Assembly (NCBI GenBank): GCA_019009955.1
Contig: CM032233.1
Location: 120,808,501 to 120,872,500, forward strand
Direction: 5' to 3'
Source: Riptortus pedestris
Taxonomy: Eukaryota; Arthropoda; Insecta; Hemiptera; Alydidae
Length of the DNA: 64,000 nt
Shown in pieces: positions 11,370 to 23,520 of this stretch. Under the pieces are notes generated by a model that saw only the letters and a list, made by a program, of their open reading frames with translations, searched no databases and was not told the origin of the DNA. The stretch's first letter is position 1. Each line of letters opens with the position of its first letter. Position numbers and translations under genes: made by a program.

Positions 11370-12596
11370 TGCTAGAGGGATGAATATTATTTTTAATCAT
11401 TATCGAAATTTTTAAATGGCATTTTTGAATAATTCTGCTCTAAACCAACTAAATTAACAGAAAAGATTCTACAATTTCGACTCTCGCAATGGCAAAAATA
11501 GCTAATCTTATTTAATATCAGAAAGATTTCGATGTCTTTATGGCACATCCAATGCTCTTCAAACCTACGCAGGTTGAAACTCATCTACACCTAATTAATT
11601 ATTAACTAACTGAGGGGGTGGGGCAGATTCGTCTACAGCAAGCCACATTCATATATCATGCTAAAAATTCATACGTATATATATTCTATATTACTAAATT
11701 TTAAAATTTTAGCGAAAAGAAATAGAATAAAATAAAAGAACAGTTGACTTCAAACCCTGCCAGCTTTGCAATATAACAATCACAACTCGGAAATTTCGGG
11801 CCTGAAGTCTTTCATTGCTCTAAAATAACAAGGATATAGAAAGGGGGCGTTATATTATTATAAAGGTTAAATCAAAATGGTTATAAAGTTTAAAAAAAAA
11901 ATGAACTTGAAAAAAGGGTGTTTATTCAGGAGAAAACCAACATTGATTTCATTTAAAATATGGGGCGGCTCACTTGGTTATATCGCCCTCAGATTTAAAA
12001 ACATATTCAATTTATTCTGTCCTGATATTTCAATTACAGAACTCTGTCACTTAATTAAAATATTAATAACACTACGAAACCTAAGGATTATTAATGGAAA
12101 ATACTAAGGGGCATTCATTTCCATTGTTGTTACTCCTAAGTCAATATTAAAACTGGAAAGCTACTGCAATAATATATCACTGTTTTCCTGAATAAGTAAA
12201 TTAATTTAGCGATTGTCAGTATTAATTAAAATATATTAAAAGCTAACCCTAAATGAGACCTATTTGATTAATGTTATAAATTAAACGCCCTTTAAAGGTA
12301 ATGATAATTGTCTCTTAATATATAACGTTTCTCTGTATTTCATCGTTCAATAATGAATTAATTTATTTTCAAGTGTAAATGTATGAGTGAAATTGAAAAT
12401 CGGTTAATATCTTGAGAGCAAAAACCCTAAGATTAAATTAGATTTAAAATACCAAAAAGGTGCTTTACTTCTTTTAAAAGCAAAAAACAAAAAATTCCGG
12501 AAAATATAACAATAATAAGCCAACGTAGAAAATAATCCCAGAACTCTCTCGTCGTACCACTCTTATAATTAAATAATACTTAAGTACCGACACAAT
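11370..12596. other. No gene seen
   Basis: A 76-codon plus ORF (11877-12107) and a 63-codon minus ORF (11393-11584) exist, but they have low-complexity or unremarkable composition and no recognisable motif. I do not call them genes. Confidence 0.45.
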
Positions 12597-12919
12597 ACTA
12601 AGTGGAACAGAGAATGGACGACATGTAACGAATCTTACAGCTTACACCAATACATACCAAATATAACTCACAACTACAACACAATTAAGAGTCACCATCA
12701 CAAATGCACACAATTTCTAACGGAACATGGACAGACAGGACATTATTTAACAAGATTCAAGACAATGACAAATGTACTTGCGACTCACAGACAACACAAA
12801 CGTGTTTACATATACTTTATGACTGATCAACATTTAATCAAAATAGATCAAATTTAATAATGAACATAATTTTAAAAGGAGGTAATTGGCCAGAACCACC
12901 TCATACTATATTTAATTAA
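12597..12919 (+). pseudogene. Decayed LINE ORF2 C-terminus
   Basis: Reading from 12597 gives the pattern TKWNREWTTC...YIPNI...KCTQFLTEHGQTGHYLTRF. After a one-base shift near 12760 it continues DKCTCDSQTTQTCLHILYD. A TQFLTGHG-type motif followed by C-x-C...QT...H-x-L is typical of the end of ORF2 in I/R1/Jockey-type non-LTR retrotransposons, after the RNase H or reverse transcriptase part. The frameshift and an in-frame TGA show that it is dead. The upstream reverse transcriptase domain is missing, consistent with a 5'-truncated insertion. Confidence 0.6.
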
Positions 12920-13230
12920 TATAATAAAGAACTTATAAAGTTTATCAAAAGTATAGATATGGATGTAGTAAAAATACATTAGAATGTAAAGTTGATTGCG
13001 AGGAATGAGAATTATAATTCAATATATTTGCCTTACATAGACTCGCAAACTAAACATAGGTTCAGTTTAACTTTAATTGATTTGTTTTTTTTTTGTTTTT
13101 TTTCATTTCATTTATTAATTTTATTTGTAATTATCTTACTTATTTTATTATCATTATTTTTTTAATATTATATTTGATTAGATGGTTGATTAACGTGTAC
13201 ATACTGTAAAATAAAAATGTATTTAAACAT
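12920..13230 (+). mobile_element. Probable 3' untranslated end of the LINE fragment
   Basis: T-rich sequence after the ORF2 remnant ends near ACGTGTACATACTGTAAAAT, close in style to the end of the other LINE fragment at 32184-32541 (TTGTACATGATGTAAATC). I infer that both are 3' ends of related non-LTR elements. The downstream border is not defined. Confidence 0.4.
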
Positions 13231-14276
13231 GATCATACTCGTACATGTAATATGCCATGTAGCAATGGAACATGTATTCAAAGAAATAACTAATAAGGTT
13301 ACTATGAGGAGAAAAAAAAAAACCAACATACATGGTTATTGCTTTATTATTATGAGGTACTAAAATTAATAGATTACAAGCATTGCATTGAAGTAGGCAG
13401 CAAGCAGGTGTGGTAGGAGAGGAGAAGGCAGATCTGCCAAGGTATGTCCATTACCATCTGTATAAAGTCAGCTGCTAAGAATTTTCTCATCAAACCAAAT
13501 CCAACCTAGTAGGTGGGAAAAAGATACATTCAAAATTATATATTTATTTGTCTTGTAACACACTAGCAGCCGACTTGTTTCTTCATCGTTGCTAAACTCC
13601 ACACTTAAACGTTTTAAGTAAAACTAAAGACTAAATTCATCAAATAAATAAAATAAACGAGGAAGATTGGACGTTTAGAAAGTTGTAATATTGAGTAAAA
13701 GAAAAAAAAAAGGGGGAAAATTGTAAATTAATACTTGTTTTACTTCCTTGTTTTTGGGGTGTCTTTATCTAACTGATAATTAAGAGCTCGAATATGTCCA
13801 GCCTAGGCCGATTTCTTAAAGATTTTAATGTTTTTCATTTTGCATATATGTGACAGCCATGCGGCATCTGTTTGTCATTTAAGTGGCGTAGCAATGTGTC
13901 GCTTTGCGATAGTATTTTGAAAATATGTAGTATGTATTTGTATAATTGCGAATACAGAACGTACCAGTTGGGTCTCATTCTTTTTATTCAAAAACGGGGT
14001 CTCTGGGCGAAATTCTGAAGAAAGAAAGACTAAAATCATTAGGCCATGAAGAGAAATAGCCTAGGATGCACGGCTTGGTGTGAAGACATGCTGCAACATG
14101 AGACAATGGAGACAAAAATCGTACAAAGCACTGTATGCATGCGTGTGTGTTTGTGGGGGTATATACGTAAATACATGAGGTGCAATTCGTGGACGGATCT
14201 TGCGTGGTGCAGTGCAGTTATGCATAGGCTTCTATCCGGTCCCGCAATTGAGGTAATTCAATAGCCAGTTCAAAAC
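13231..14276. other. Mostly unassigned; repeat D fragment at about 13780-13890
   Basis: A stretch around 13800-13880 (AGCCTAGGCCGATTT, GACAGCCATGCGGCATCTG) recurs at about 18665-18745, so it is a dispersed repeat. The 72-codon ORF at 14046 has no recognisable motif. Nothing else is supported. Confidence 0.45.
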
Positions 14277-14668
14277 GTCCGTCACGCAGGAGCTCCGTAA
14301 ACTAAGCAAATTTCCCACGTAAAGTTATACAATAGAGAAATCTCCATAGGGGTGCTGAACAGTTACGGAAACGGCCGAACTAGCTTTCTGCGGGAATGAA
14401 TAGAAGCGACCATAGCTCGTCCGTTACACTTAATAAAAACGCATATATATTGGTTAATATTCAAGATAGAGAATAAATGTATATAACAATATTTATAGTA
14501 AATTTAATTTGCAATAAGACTGGTTCTATACAATTTTTTACAGTTTTGAAAGGACCTCATTTTCGTAATCCCCTGGGTAGGATCGATGGACATTAGAAGA
14601 AATTTTTCGAAAATCGCGTCATGAGTACGACCTAAATAGATGATTTCCCTTAAGGGATATCTGCTAAA
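14277..14668 (+). mobile_element. Family A, internally deleted copy
   Basis: A short 392-bp copy with both ends but without the (TA)n tract and the sequence on either side of it. CAATTTTTTACAGTTTTGAA marks the internal junction, where the region before the poly-C stretch joins directly to the 3' half. It lies 10 bp upstream of the next copy. Confidence 0.8.
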
Positions 14669-14678
14669 AAGAATAAAA

Positions 14679-15303
14679 GTTCGTCACGCAGGAGCTGCGT
14701 TAACGTTATTGAAAACAATTTATTAAAGCCAGTGATGTAGTTTGTAATGAATCAGAACCAGTTTTATCTCAATCACTCAAAGTTTAGTAATCGAAGAACA
14801 AAAGGAGGGGGGATATACAGAACGTATTTGCATATATCTCACAAAGTAAAAGTTCAATGAAAACAATATTTGGTATGACATGAGTAGAAGTGGAGGTTTG
14901 CTGAAGGCTCAAAACTGAAACTTGCAAATATCTCGGTTAATATTCAGGATAGAGAATAATAGTATATAACAATATCTATAGTAAATTTAATTTGCAATAA
15001 GATTGGTTCTATGCACTTTTTCGATCCGACATATAGTAACAGAGGTATTTCGAAATTCCTCCCCTCTAAACCCCCCCCTTCCACTGGTCCAATTTCATTG
15101 ATCTTTCTTTTTACATAAAACGACTAAATATCGAGTTTGGTACATAGCGACCGCTAGAGTGGTAGTAGACATATAAATATATATACACACAGTTTTGAAC
15201 ACATCTCATTTTCGTCATCTCCTAGGTAGGATCGATGGACATTTGAAGAAAAATTTCGAAAATCACGAGTAATGAGTACGACCTTAAGGGGAAATCTGCT
15301 AAA
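14679..15303 (+). mobile_element. Family A copy in direct repeat with its neighbour
   Basis: It starts GTTCGTCACGCAGGAGCTGC and ends GGGGAAATCTGCTAAA. It is a long-form derivative with a short ATATATAC in place of the long (TA)n. With the 14277 copy it forms a tandem pair in the same orientation. Confidence 0.75.
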
Positions 15304-16430
15304 AAGAAAAATTGGTCATTGGCTTCTAATTGCGCCTCAATATTGTATAAAAGGGGTTAAAGGTTACGAATTGACGCTTCCATCAGGGCCATATATCAGG
15401 CGCTTCGCCCTTTCATAGGCTGTTAAGCCAAAGATTTTCATTTTTCATTGATATATATAAGTTATCCGAATTTTTTTGTGTTATGTATATATGGTTTAAT
15501 CAATTAAAGGTGTTCATTCAAAAACAAAAAATAATTTTTTTTTTTTTAAATGCCAGACACCATCAGCGAGAAAGAAAAGAGCGCCCCCCTTTGTGCTTTA
15601 GTTGTTAGTTAATCACTAATTAGTCCCCTTGCTGGTTTAATTTTATTATATTTTTTAATTATAAAGAAAAAAATGAATAGCAACTAAGCCAGCAGAGTTT
15701 CATCCTCTTCCTACATTAAATTATGATTTCGTTTGAAGAGGGGAGAAAAAAAATCGCTATGAAAAGGATAGAACTTGCAAAAAAACTAGAAATAATGTAT
15801 CTAAGAGCCTCACGTTCTTTGTTAAATGGTGAATAAATACCCATATAATATATTCACTGTCTCCAATAAAAACATCACAACTTGAAAGAAATTGGAACTA
15901 ACTTTTTGATGTTAGATCCGCGCCAAAGCAATATAATAATATGATTTATAAACTTTTAAACCCTGGAAAACTGAGGGGAAAAAAAATCTCCCAAGAGCTT
16001 TGTGGAATATATAATACAGAGCAATAACAAAAAATTCTGGAAGCTTCTAAAGAAAAAAGCTTTATCTAATTTCCTTGCAAAGGTTTAGCTTTATCTTCTA
16101 TAACTTCTGTAAGAGAAACCATAGTAAAGCAATATCAGGCTTGACTATCACAAAGCCTGCGGGTTGTAGGGCGGCCCCTTCCCCTTCTACATCTCCCGCT
16201 TACCCAGCGGTTTTAAGGTAATTCTCCCCTCACTTAACTCAGCCAGTGATCCCGGCTTACCTGCAGCTCCTCCCTCAAGACCGCCTCCAAGATTGTTCAC
16301 GAAACAGTTTAATCTAGAACTCATGAGACTCCAAAGAAGGGTCAAAGGTGCCACCAGGCATTAATAAACCACTTATAGCTCAAATGGTGTATAAATTAAT
16401 GACTATTACTTCAGTGTAAGAAGTAAAGCT
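15304..16430. other. No gene seen
   Basis: AT-rich sequence with a small GC-richer patch (about 16150-16330) and no ORF or repeat that I recognise. Confidence 0.45.
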
Positions 16431-17076
16431 TATATTGGCAACCACCGGCCCGCGGTAAGGTTCGATACGGTCCGCGAGTCATTTTGAAAACCCCAATTAA
16501 ACAAAAATATTATACTACCTACTCCAAATGAGGAAGATGAGGAGAGATTTGTACGTTGGCAGTACTTATAAATGCGAACAGTTCATTTCAATGATGAAAG
16601 TTAATAAATTGAAAACATCGTACAATTACGTATTGGAAAATTCTTTTCGTCTTTGAATCAGTGGAATTAATCCAGTAACTTTTGTTTTATACATTTTTTC
16701 AGGAACAAAAATATTGTTGATATGTTCAGCAATTCTTTCCAATATCAACTACCAGGTACCTCACCTGGAAAAATTAATTCAAATCTATGTTAATATTTTG
16801 TCCTTAATAATTCAAATCTATGCATAATGCACAGGAGACGGGAAATATGAAAATATGGAGGACATCAAAAATTAATTTTATTATTGACAAATCCATAGCA
16901 ACAACGGGTATAAACCCTATACACTGGAACGGCTAAATGTCAAAATATTGTGCAAAGTAAAGCCTTGCCAAAAATATACCACCACTATTCAGCCACAAAT
17001 GAATTCCCGGGCGAAGCTACCCCTTAGCTAGTCCAAACATAAGTTTCCCTCAGGTGTCGCATTGATTTCGGTGTCG
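16431..17076 (+). mobile_element. hAT-like element relic, copy 2, interrupted
   Basis: Closely parallels the 10818 copy: GGCAACCACCGGCCCGCGG, CTCCAAATGAGGAAGATGAG, AGTGGAATTAATCCA, and then after the insert GTGTCGCATTGATTTCGGTG. The open reading frame of copy 1 is broken here. A family B fragment splits it at AATCCA. Confidence 0.65.
16675..17032 (-). mobile_element. Family B head fragment inserted in the hAT relic
   Basis: Minus-orientation B head ending (on plus) CCCTTAGCTAGT and containing CTCACCTGGAAAAATTAATT and ATGCACAGGAGACGGG. Comparison with the uninterrupted hAT copy gives the empty site (AATCCAAACATC). The CCA present on both sides could be a 3-bp duplication. This defines the B head terminus as ACTAGCT. 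Confidence 0.65.
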
Positions 17077-17590
17077 CTATTCCCTTAAGGGAAATCTTCT
17101 AAAATTTAGTCCAGTGTTAGCTCCAATCAATATAGTGAGGATGAAGTGTGAAGAACGCTTCCCAGAATCAACATGGAAAAGTAGTCGACATCTATTTCCG
17201 CCGTTTTCCTTCTTCCACAAACGAGGAAAAACAAATATTGTAGAGAGGTATTTCAAAGAGCCACTCAGTTAGGACCACAATAAAATAATTTAAACCCACC
17301 TATTCAGCGGAGTGACCGACCATTTGCCAATGCCAAAGGGAAAATAAAGACGCTTAACTTTTTCAATGATATCTTCGATGTTTTATACCAGACGTGACTT
17401 GTGAATATCAAGCGAGTGATATTTGTCGTCATACCGTTGGCATTTTTATCATTTTTCTCAATGAACACTGTGAACATGAGTCAATAAACTTTTCAACAAG
17501 TCATCTTTGGCAATTCGGTAATTAGCAACGGTGGACAGTGAATATTGCTGACTTGACAATATCTTACATTATATTATTAAATGCAACCTT
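17077..17590. other. No gene seen
   Basis: Unique-looking sequence with a few A-like words near 17085 (CCCTTAAGGGAAATCTTCTA, a family A 3' end remnant). Nothing else is supported. Confidence 0.4.
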
Positions 17591-17695
17591 TTAGCAGATT
17601 TCCCTTAAGGGTCGTACTCATGACGGGATTTTCGAAACATTACTTCAAATGTCCATCAATCCTACTCAGGAGATGACGAAAATGAGGTCCGTTCC

Positions 17696-17791
<96 letters not shown>

Positions 17792-18000
17792 TGTTAACGC
17801 TCTAGCGATCGTAATTTTTGTTTGATCGTTACCAAACTCGATATTTACTCGTTTTATGTTAAAGAAAGATAATGTTCGTTAATGGCCAGTCCGATTTCAA
17901 CCGTTAACGAACTTCGTCTTTTGTTTTACATAAAACGCTTATATATCGAATTTGGTAACGATTAAACAAAAATTACGATCGCTAGAGCGGTAACAGACCA

Positions 18001-18057
<57 letters not shown>

Positions 18058-18180
18058 TTTGTTCGGACCACATTTTCGCCATCTAGTAGGTAGGATCGAT
18101 GGACATTTGAAGAAAATGTTCGAAAATCGCGTCATGAGTACAACCTCAAAACTGAATTCCCTTAAGGAAATCTGCTAAAA
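17591..18180. repeat. Head-to-head pair of family A 3' parts: a 590-bp palindrome
   Basis: The minus arm (17591-17886) runs from TTAGCAGATTTCCC to GTTCGTTAATGGCC. It abuts the plus arm (17887-18180), which runs from AGTCCGATTTCAACC to GAAATCTGCTAAAA. Each arm has its own (TA)n. The arms are not identical, so this is two truncated copies joined at their inner ends or an old inverted duplication. Expect cruciform-prone DNA. Confidence 0.8.
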
Positions 18181-18204
18181 AGGTTCAAATTTATTTACAT
18201 ATAC

Positions 18205-18250
<46 letters not shown>

Positions 18251-18251
<1 letters not shown>

Positions 18252-18563
18252 AATTTTCAAAATTCCCCCTCTAAACCCTCCTCCCCTCCTGACTGATCAG
18301 TCATTAACGAACTCAGTCGTTAACGAATTTCATCTTTAGTTTTACGTAAAATGCTTATATTTAGAGTTTGGTAACGCTAGAGTTTGCTACCGCTAGAGTA
18401 GTAACTATTTTTTTATTAAGAATATTACAGTCTGCATTTAAATGCAAATAGTGCATTAACAGACAAATATATATGTATATAATTTTGAACGGACCTTTTT
18501 CCAAAAAACGCGTCCTGAGTACAACATCAATACCTTGATTTCCCCGAAGGGAAAACTGCTAAA
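18251..18563 (+). mobile_element. Family A, truncated copy starting at (TA)n
   Basis: It begins inside the element, right after a (TA)n tract (18207-18250), with GAATTTTCAAAATTCCCCC. It contains a duplicated CATTAACGAACT word and ends GGGAAAACTGCTAAAA. Confidence 0.65.
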
Positions 18564-18664
18564 AGCGGGTTGAAAACAAATTTAGTAATAAATGTATTCA
18601 TTTTTTTTAAGCTAGTCTTTATATAAAAGGAAATTTAATTATTAAATATTAAATCAAATGGATT

Positions 18665-18745
18665 GAGCCCAGGCTGATTTATAGAAGTTTTGATATTTTT
18701 TATTTGTATATAATATATGTTACAGCCATGCGGTATCTGTTTTTT
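18665..18745 (+). repeat. Repeat D, second copy
   Basis: Matches 13800-13880: AGCCCAGGCTGATTT, then TTACAGCCATGCGGTATCTG. Family unknown; both copies are in the same orientation. Confidence 0.45.
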
Positions 18746-18841
18746 TTCATATTTAAGCTACTGTTTTTTTGTTTTTTTCTAGGGGGTTGAGTGTTGGTAT
18801 GCATAAAAGTGATATTTTTCCTGTTCATATATTACTTTATA

Positions 18842-19075
18842 CAGGGACCCCGCTACCATATGTGCTAAGTGTGCAATGCACACGGGGCCATCCTTTAGGG
18901 GCGCCAAAAAAAAAATAATAAATTTAAAATAAAATTTGAGAAATTAAATAGGATTAGGTATAAGTGCACACGAAATTTTATTAGTATAACATCCAGTTAT
19001 TGTCGATTCCTATGGGGATAAGGAGCCAAAATCCTTTTTTGCACACAGGCTCCAGTAGCCCTTACGGGGGCCCTG
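18842..19075. mobile_element. hAT-type MITE, 234 bp, perfect 8-bp target duplication
   Basis: The ends are CAGGGACCCCG and CGGGGGCCCTG (terminal inverted repeats with one mismatch). The flanks are ACTTTATA at 18834-18841 and ACTTTATA at 19076-19083. An 8-bp duplication and a CAGGG terminus are diagnostic of hAT elements. It has no coding capacity. The interior contains several GCACAC words that may be transposase binding sites (inference). Confidence 0.9.
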
Positions 19076-19167
19076 ACTTTATAAATGGCACGTCTAATGT
19101 AATATATTTCTCCCATAAAATATAATAGGACAAACACCCGGGAAGAACTAATCCAAAAAATGATAAA

Positions 19168-19225
19168 ACTCGCGTCATGAGTACGACCTCAATAGCTGAT
19201 TTCCCTTAAGGGAAATCTGCTAAAA
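19168..19225 (+). mobile_element. Family A 3' end fragment
   Basis: Only the last 58 bp remain: GCGTCATGAGTACGACCTC, then the full palindrome GATTTCCCTTAAGGGAAATC and TGCTAAAA. Confidence 0.8.
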
Positions 19226-20427
19226 CGTTATAGATTATATATACGGGAACTGGCTTTCTAGCAGCTGAATTTCATTTCAATTGCTCCAATGATTCCACTA
19301 AAATACTATATCAACCCCCTTTAAGAATTAATAAAGCGCCTGCAACGCTAACAGTAATAGTATTATGCTTCTCATATGGGTATTATATTGTTTAAAAAAT
19401 ACCCATTAGTATTTAGGCATTTTTCTAAAACCTTAATAGAAACTGCGGACGTTTTAAACACCGTACTTAAAAAATAATATATTAAGTCATCCTTCCTTTC
19501 TTTTTTCTTTTTAACGCCTACATCAACAATAATGCATTAGAGTGAGTGGCATAACTTTCTGAATGAAGTTAAATTAACATGTTATTGGATTGTTTCGATA
19601 TTTCTTATTATGCGTACTAATTTTTCATCACTTTGATTGTTTGTACTTTTATTATGTATATTATTTTTTTTTTTCATTTGTTTCCTTTTCTTTTCTTTTT
19701 ATTTTATTTTTTTAGTCTCAAGAACAAATGTATGAACATCATTTCTTGTACACAAAACACGATGTATTATGAACATACATGTTATATACTGTAATAGTAT
19801 GGCACATGTAGCAAATAAACGCCCTTTGTGCATGGGTAATGTGCAAAGGAAAATATGAAAAAAAAAAGAAAAAAAAAAGGTTATTATATTCTGATATTGA
19901 GTAGTAGTGTGCTTCAGAATTAAATAGCTTATAATCCGCCTCAGAAAACAACAGTTAATCCTTCTATATTATAAAATAAGCAAAATAATTTCTAGTTGTT
20001 TTTTTATTCTTCAAGGGGAATGGCAGATATTTAGAGAGCTTAAGCCGAGATATTAAGTCTTCCTATGCAGTCTTCACCATTAATACCCTACATTATTTTT
20101 CTCAACAGATTTCGGTTAAGAGAGTCATCGGCTATTGAGCAGGTTGAAGTTGAGACCTAGATTCTGCCTCCTCATTCATGCCGCCTCTGCCTGACCTCCA
20201 CCAATTAGAAATTATCGCCCATATTTAGTGAATATATGATTATTTATAACAATTTATTAAAGATTTCTAAATTTTCCGAAGAAAATAAATCCCTTGATTA
20301 TGTTCCATAGCTCGTGCCCCGTTAGAAAGGGACATAAATTGCACTCAAGGAGAAAACATTTTTTTTTAATTTTTATCCAATGTAGGAAAATTAAGAAGAA
20401 GGTCATCTGCAGCAAAAAATACATACA
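19226..20427. other. No gene seen; possible retrotransposed 3' end
   Basis: A T-rich segment (19490-19715), the word GTCTCAAGAACAAATG and an A-rich end (19850-19880) resemble a LINE or processed-transcript 3' end, but no coding motif or target duplication is visible. The 70-codon minus and 60-codon plus ORFs are unremarkable. Confidence 0.35.
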
Positions 20428-21036
20428 ACTAGTGGACCCGATAGACGTTGTCCTGCATGATATTTCAAGCGATTAGGATATTAAATTTAATAATATTATG
20501 TTTAAAATAAAAGCTACTTTTAATAACACAAAAAACAACTTTTGGTATGTGCACGTTTGCCAAAAACAAATAGAAAATGAAATATCGCGAATTTTTTATT
20601 CAGGCCTCCCTTATAACCCCCACTCTCGTTCGAACCTAAAAAATTAATATAGCTTATTATCATGGAAGAATTAATGCTAATTTACATATAGAGTTTTGTT
20701 AAGTTCGGACAATCTTCAGAGACCAATAAAATTGTTGGCTCCCACTTTAATTTTTTAGAGTATATCTCGTTTATACTTTTTTATACAACAAAAGTTACTC
20801 TGAATAACAAAATAAACAACTTTTATCCTGTGCATATTTCCCGAAAAACCAAATATCGCTATTTTTAATTTTAGGACTCCCTTACAACCCCCACTCCTGC
20901 TCCATCTGCCGGGCTGATTTGTGAATCTAAACCATCCAGGGCGTCACAAACGCACACAAAAAAATTCATTCAAATCGGTCCAGCCGTTTAGGAGTTCAGT
21001 GACATACACGTACAGTAGAATTATATATATAAAGAT
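20428..21036 (+). mobile_element. Family B element, head type 3 and tail type 2
   Basis: The head ACTAGTGGACCCGATAGACG differs from types 1 and 2, but the body contains the same ~297-bp unit, with the inverted pair around ACAACTTTTG. The tail is AAATCGGTCCAGCCGTTTAG, AGTTCAGTGACATACACGTA and GAATTATATATATAAAGATA. It is probably close to full length at about 609 bp. Confidence 0.65.
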
Positions 21037-21105
21037 ATAAACTTGAACCGACCTTATTTTCGTCATCTATAAGTAGAATCGATGGACATTTTAGAAGCGG
21101 TTTGG
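21037..21105 (+). mobile_element. Family A 3' part fused to a B tail
   Basis: CCGACCTTATTTTCGTCATC, then GAATCGATGGACATTTTAGA: family A sequence that normally follows the (TA)n, here directly after the TATATATA of the B tail. Confidence 0.55.
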
Positions 21106-21211
21106 AAACATATAAAATAAATAAAATGCGCTGAACAAGGGGAAAAACTTTTGTTTTTGACCCAGCATGGCAAAACACTTTGTGTGTGTGTGTGTGAGTG
21201 AGTGTGTTCGT

Positions 21212-21248
21212 GCAGACATAATCAATGTACAGACAGAGGTTGCAATGT

Positions 21249-21318
<70 letters not shown>

Positions 21319-21440
21319 TGAGCGGACCTCATTTTCGTCATCTACTAGGTAGGATCGGTGGACATTTGAAGAAATGTTTCGAAAATCGCGTCATAAGTAC
21401 GACCTCAATAGGTGGTTTCCCTTAAGGGAAATCTGCTAAA
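21212..21440 (+). mobile_element. B tail, (TA)n(GA)n, then family A 3' half
   Basis: A B tail (CAATGTACAGACAGAGGTTG) runs into (TA)n at 21250-21280 and (GA)n at 21283-21314, then the family A 3' half from ATTCTGAGCGGACCTC to GGGAAATCTGCTAAA. This is another B-A chimera at a dinucleotide tract. Confidence 0.75.
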
Positions 21441-22545
21441 AGGATCCCAAAGCCAGTGCTTGCTAAGATTTGCTGTGGTCATCTCACTACGTTGGAGGTA
21501 ATGAGGTATGAGAAAGATGATCGACATAGGAAATATTATGAAGGTGCCCATAATAAGGGATGAGAAGTCTATTAATGACCAAAAAGACTGCTTACAAAAC
21601 GGAACTTGGCCGACGGACAAATCAGAACTTTTATTCAAATTCAACGTAATGTATACACACGTCTTTTTTTTTATTTTATTTTGATTGTTCTTATGTTTAT
21701 AATTAATTATTGTATTCGAAATACTATAATTCTATCAATGAAATGTGTGTAGTATCCACAAGGATGGAGCACACAAAAAACTTCAATAAATTCCCACGTT
21801 AGAGGGATACTCTGCGTGAAAAGAGGGACAGGGACCAAAAAGACTGCGAGTATATAAGCCCCATGCTATTTTAACATAATTAATAATGATAAAATATATT
21901 AAGTATGGGGCCGGAAAGGGTTTTAATTGGACTGTTTGTTGTGAGTGTGTGCGCGCGCGCGCGGGTGTAACTTACTTTTTCTCAATAACCCTTTTAAGCG
22001 TTGAGTGATGAAAACGGTGGCACTGAGCTACTCCCCCGCCATTCTACTTATTTATTTTCTGCGGTATATAAATATTGTATAGACAAATTTTAAATTTTAC
22101 ATGTTGAAATTTAAGTGAAAAAAAAATGAAATGTGGCAAAACAAAATTATGTTTGTCAATTAACACTAAGAACCGGAGTTCAGTTAACCGAGAATATCTT
22201 AATAACAGACAAATTGGCATTCATTGATGTAATTAAAACTAAGATAAAATGTCGTTCACATTACACATACTGCTGCTTCAGCAGCTTTCCGACAATTCGT
22301 ATAATCTCCATTTGCAAAACATCTCCAAAACATTGCTAATATCTCATTATTTTCATTTAACATAAACTTGCTAAAATACTCTTGTAATGAATACCAATAG
22401 ATAGATAAAACATTTTTAAAGGGAAATTCTGGTTTTAATGACCCCATAAGGAATGAATACAGAAATAAGTGGCCACTCATATTTTCTCTACTCTTGCTGA
22501 ATTAATAAAATCCTAGCCTTTGAAATAGTACAAGGTTTTTATTTT
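21441..22545. other. No gene seen
   Basis: Contains a short CG repeat (about 21950-21963) and several 60-80-codon ORFs on both strands with no recognisable motif. Confidence 0.45.
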
Positions 22546-23010
22546 TAGCAGATTTTACTTAAGGGAAATGAACTATTGATTTTTTTTTTTTTTTCATTTC
22601 GCTCAACTTTATATAAATAGCAAAAATGTATTTATGATTTACAGAAATAACATAAATGCTGTCGTTTTTATATGATTACTAACAAACTCGATATTTAACC
22701 GCTCAGTATAAAACATGGAAGCTATGTTCTATAACAGTGAACGTCGAAAATGCAAAATCCTAAATATCTATGTCATTAAGTAACACACTCAAAAACATTT
22801 TATATGACTAATCTTATTGAAAATTTATTTTCTTGCACGCATAGTTCTATTAAATATTTTTTACTTTTTTGTACTAATTAAAAGAATTAATCTCGAAAAA
22901 GTTCGGTTTCAAATTTAAACTGAATTATCTGTTTAGATAATCCATTGTAACTAGTTTCACTATGGCGTCTGAACGTTTCCCGCCTAAAAAAACTAGCTTT
23001 TGAATGTTTA
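22546..23010 (-). mobile_element. Family A, old degenerate copy
   Basis: Minus-strand 3' end TTAGCAGATTTTACTTAAGG, then interior words ACAAACTCGATATTTAACCG and, further on, CCCGCCTAAAAAAACTAGCTT from the 5' part. Many indels make the right border approximate. Confidence 0.45.
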
Positions 23011-23336
23011 AATTTCTTATTTAGGACTCTTTTAATGGCTAGTTGGCCCCTTTGAACGGAAGCGACTAAGCGGAAGGGGGAAGGGGTTGAAAATTATAAA
23101 TTTCTCCGTTCTTATTAGACACGAAAAAATGTAATAAGACCTTTTTTGTTAGTCGTGAAAATATCTATAAATTGTTTCATGTCATTTTTCGTTCCGATGC
23201 TTTGGAAAGGAGACATCGTACATCAGCTTCAAATGAAATAATTTTAAATGAAGCCCAACTATACATTTTGTTTCTTTAATGTAATAAGAGTACAAGGATG
23301 AATTTTTACAGTACAAGGAAGTTCAAATATTAACGG

Positions 23337-23520
23337 AGTTATTTGCAGTTTTTGGATCTCGCTCTACTTGAGCCGATACTCTTCTTGGTCTGTTTTTACA
23401 ATAAGCAAATACATATTGATCTGTCTTCATTCCAGCTTTAATGTCACGCATTGATCGCACTGAACCCTCTCTAATAAAGTATTGACTCAAGGTTATATGT
23501 GATAGCTCACATCTCGTTTT
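23337..23520 (-). CDS. Unassigned open coding-like fragment
   Basis: About 60 codons are open on the minus strand, reading ITLSQYFIREGSVRSMRDIK and later YVFAYCKNRPRRVSAQVERD before a stop. Composition is more protein-like (mixed charged and aromatic residues, CpG-containing codons) than the surrounding ORFs. There is no start codon in frame at a sensible place, and I recognise no domain. It could be an isolated exon or a degraded element. Just to the right, at 23625, a tRNA-like D-arm word (TAGTTTAACGGTAGCA) occurs without a convincing partner. Confidence 0.25.

Noticed and set aside
13380..13450. Possible small exon ending at CCAAGGTATGT
   Set aside because: A single good splice-donor match without a supporting acceptor, reading frame or partner exon.
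15360..15420. Short GC-richer patch CATCAGGCGCTTCGCCC
   Set aside because: Too short, no repeat partner seen and no ORF.
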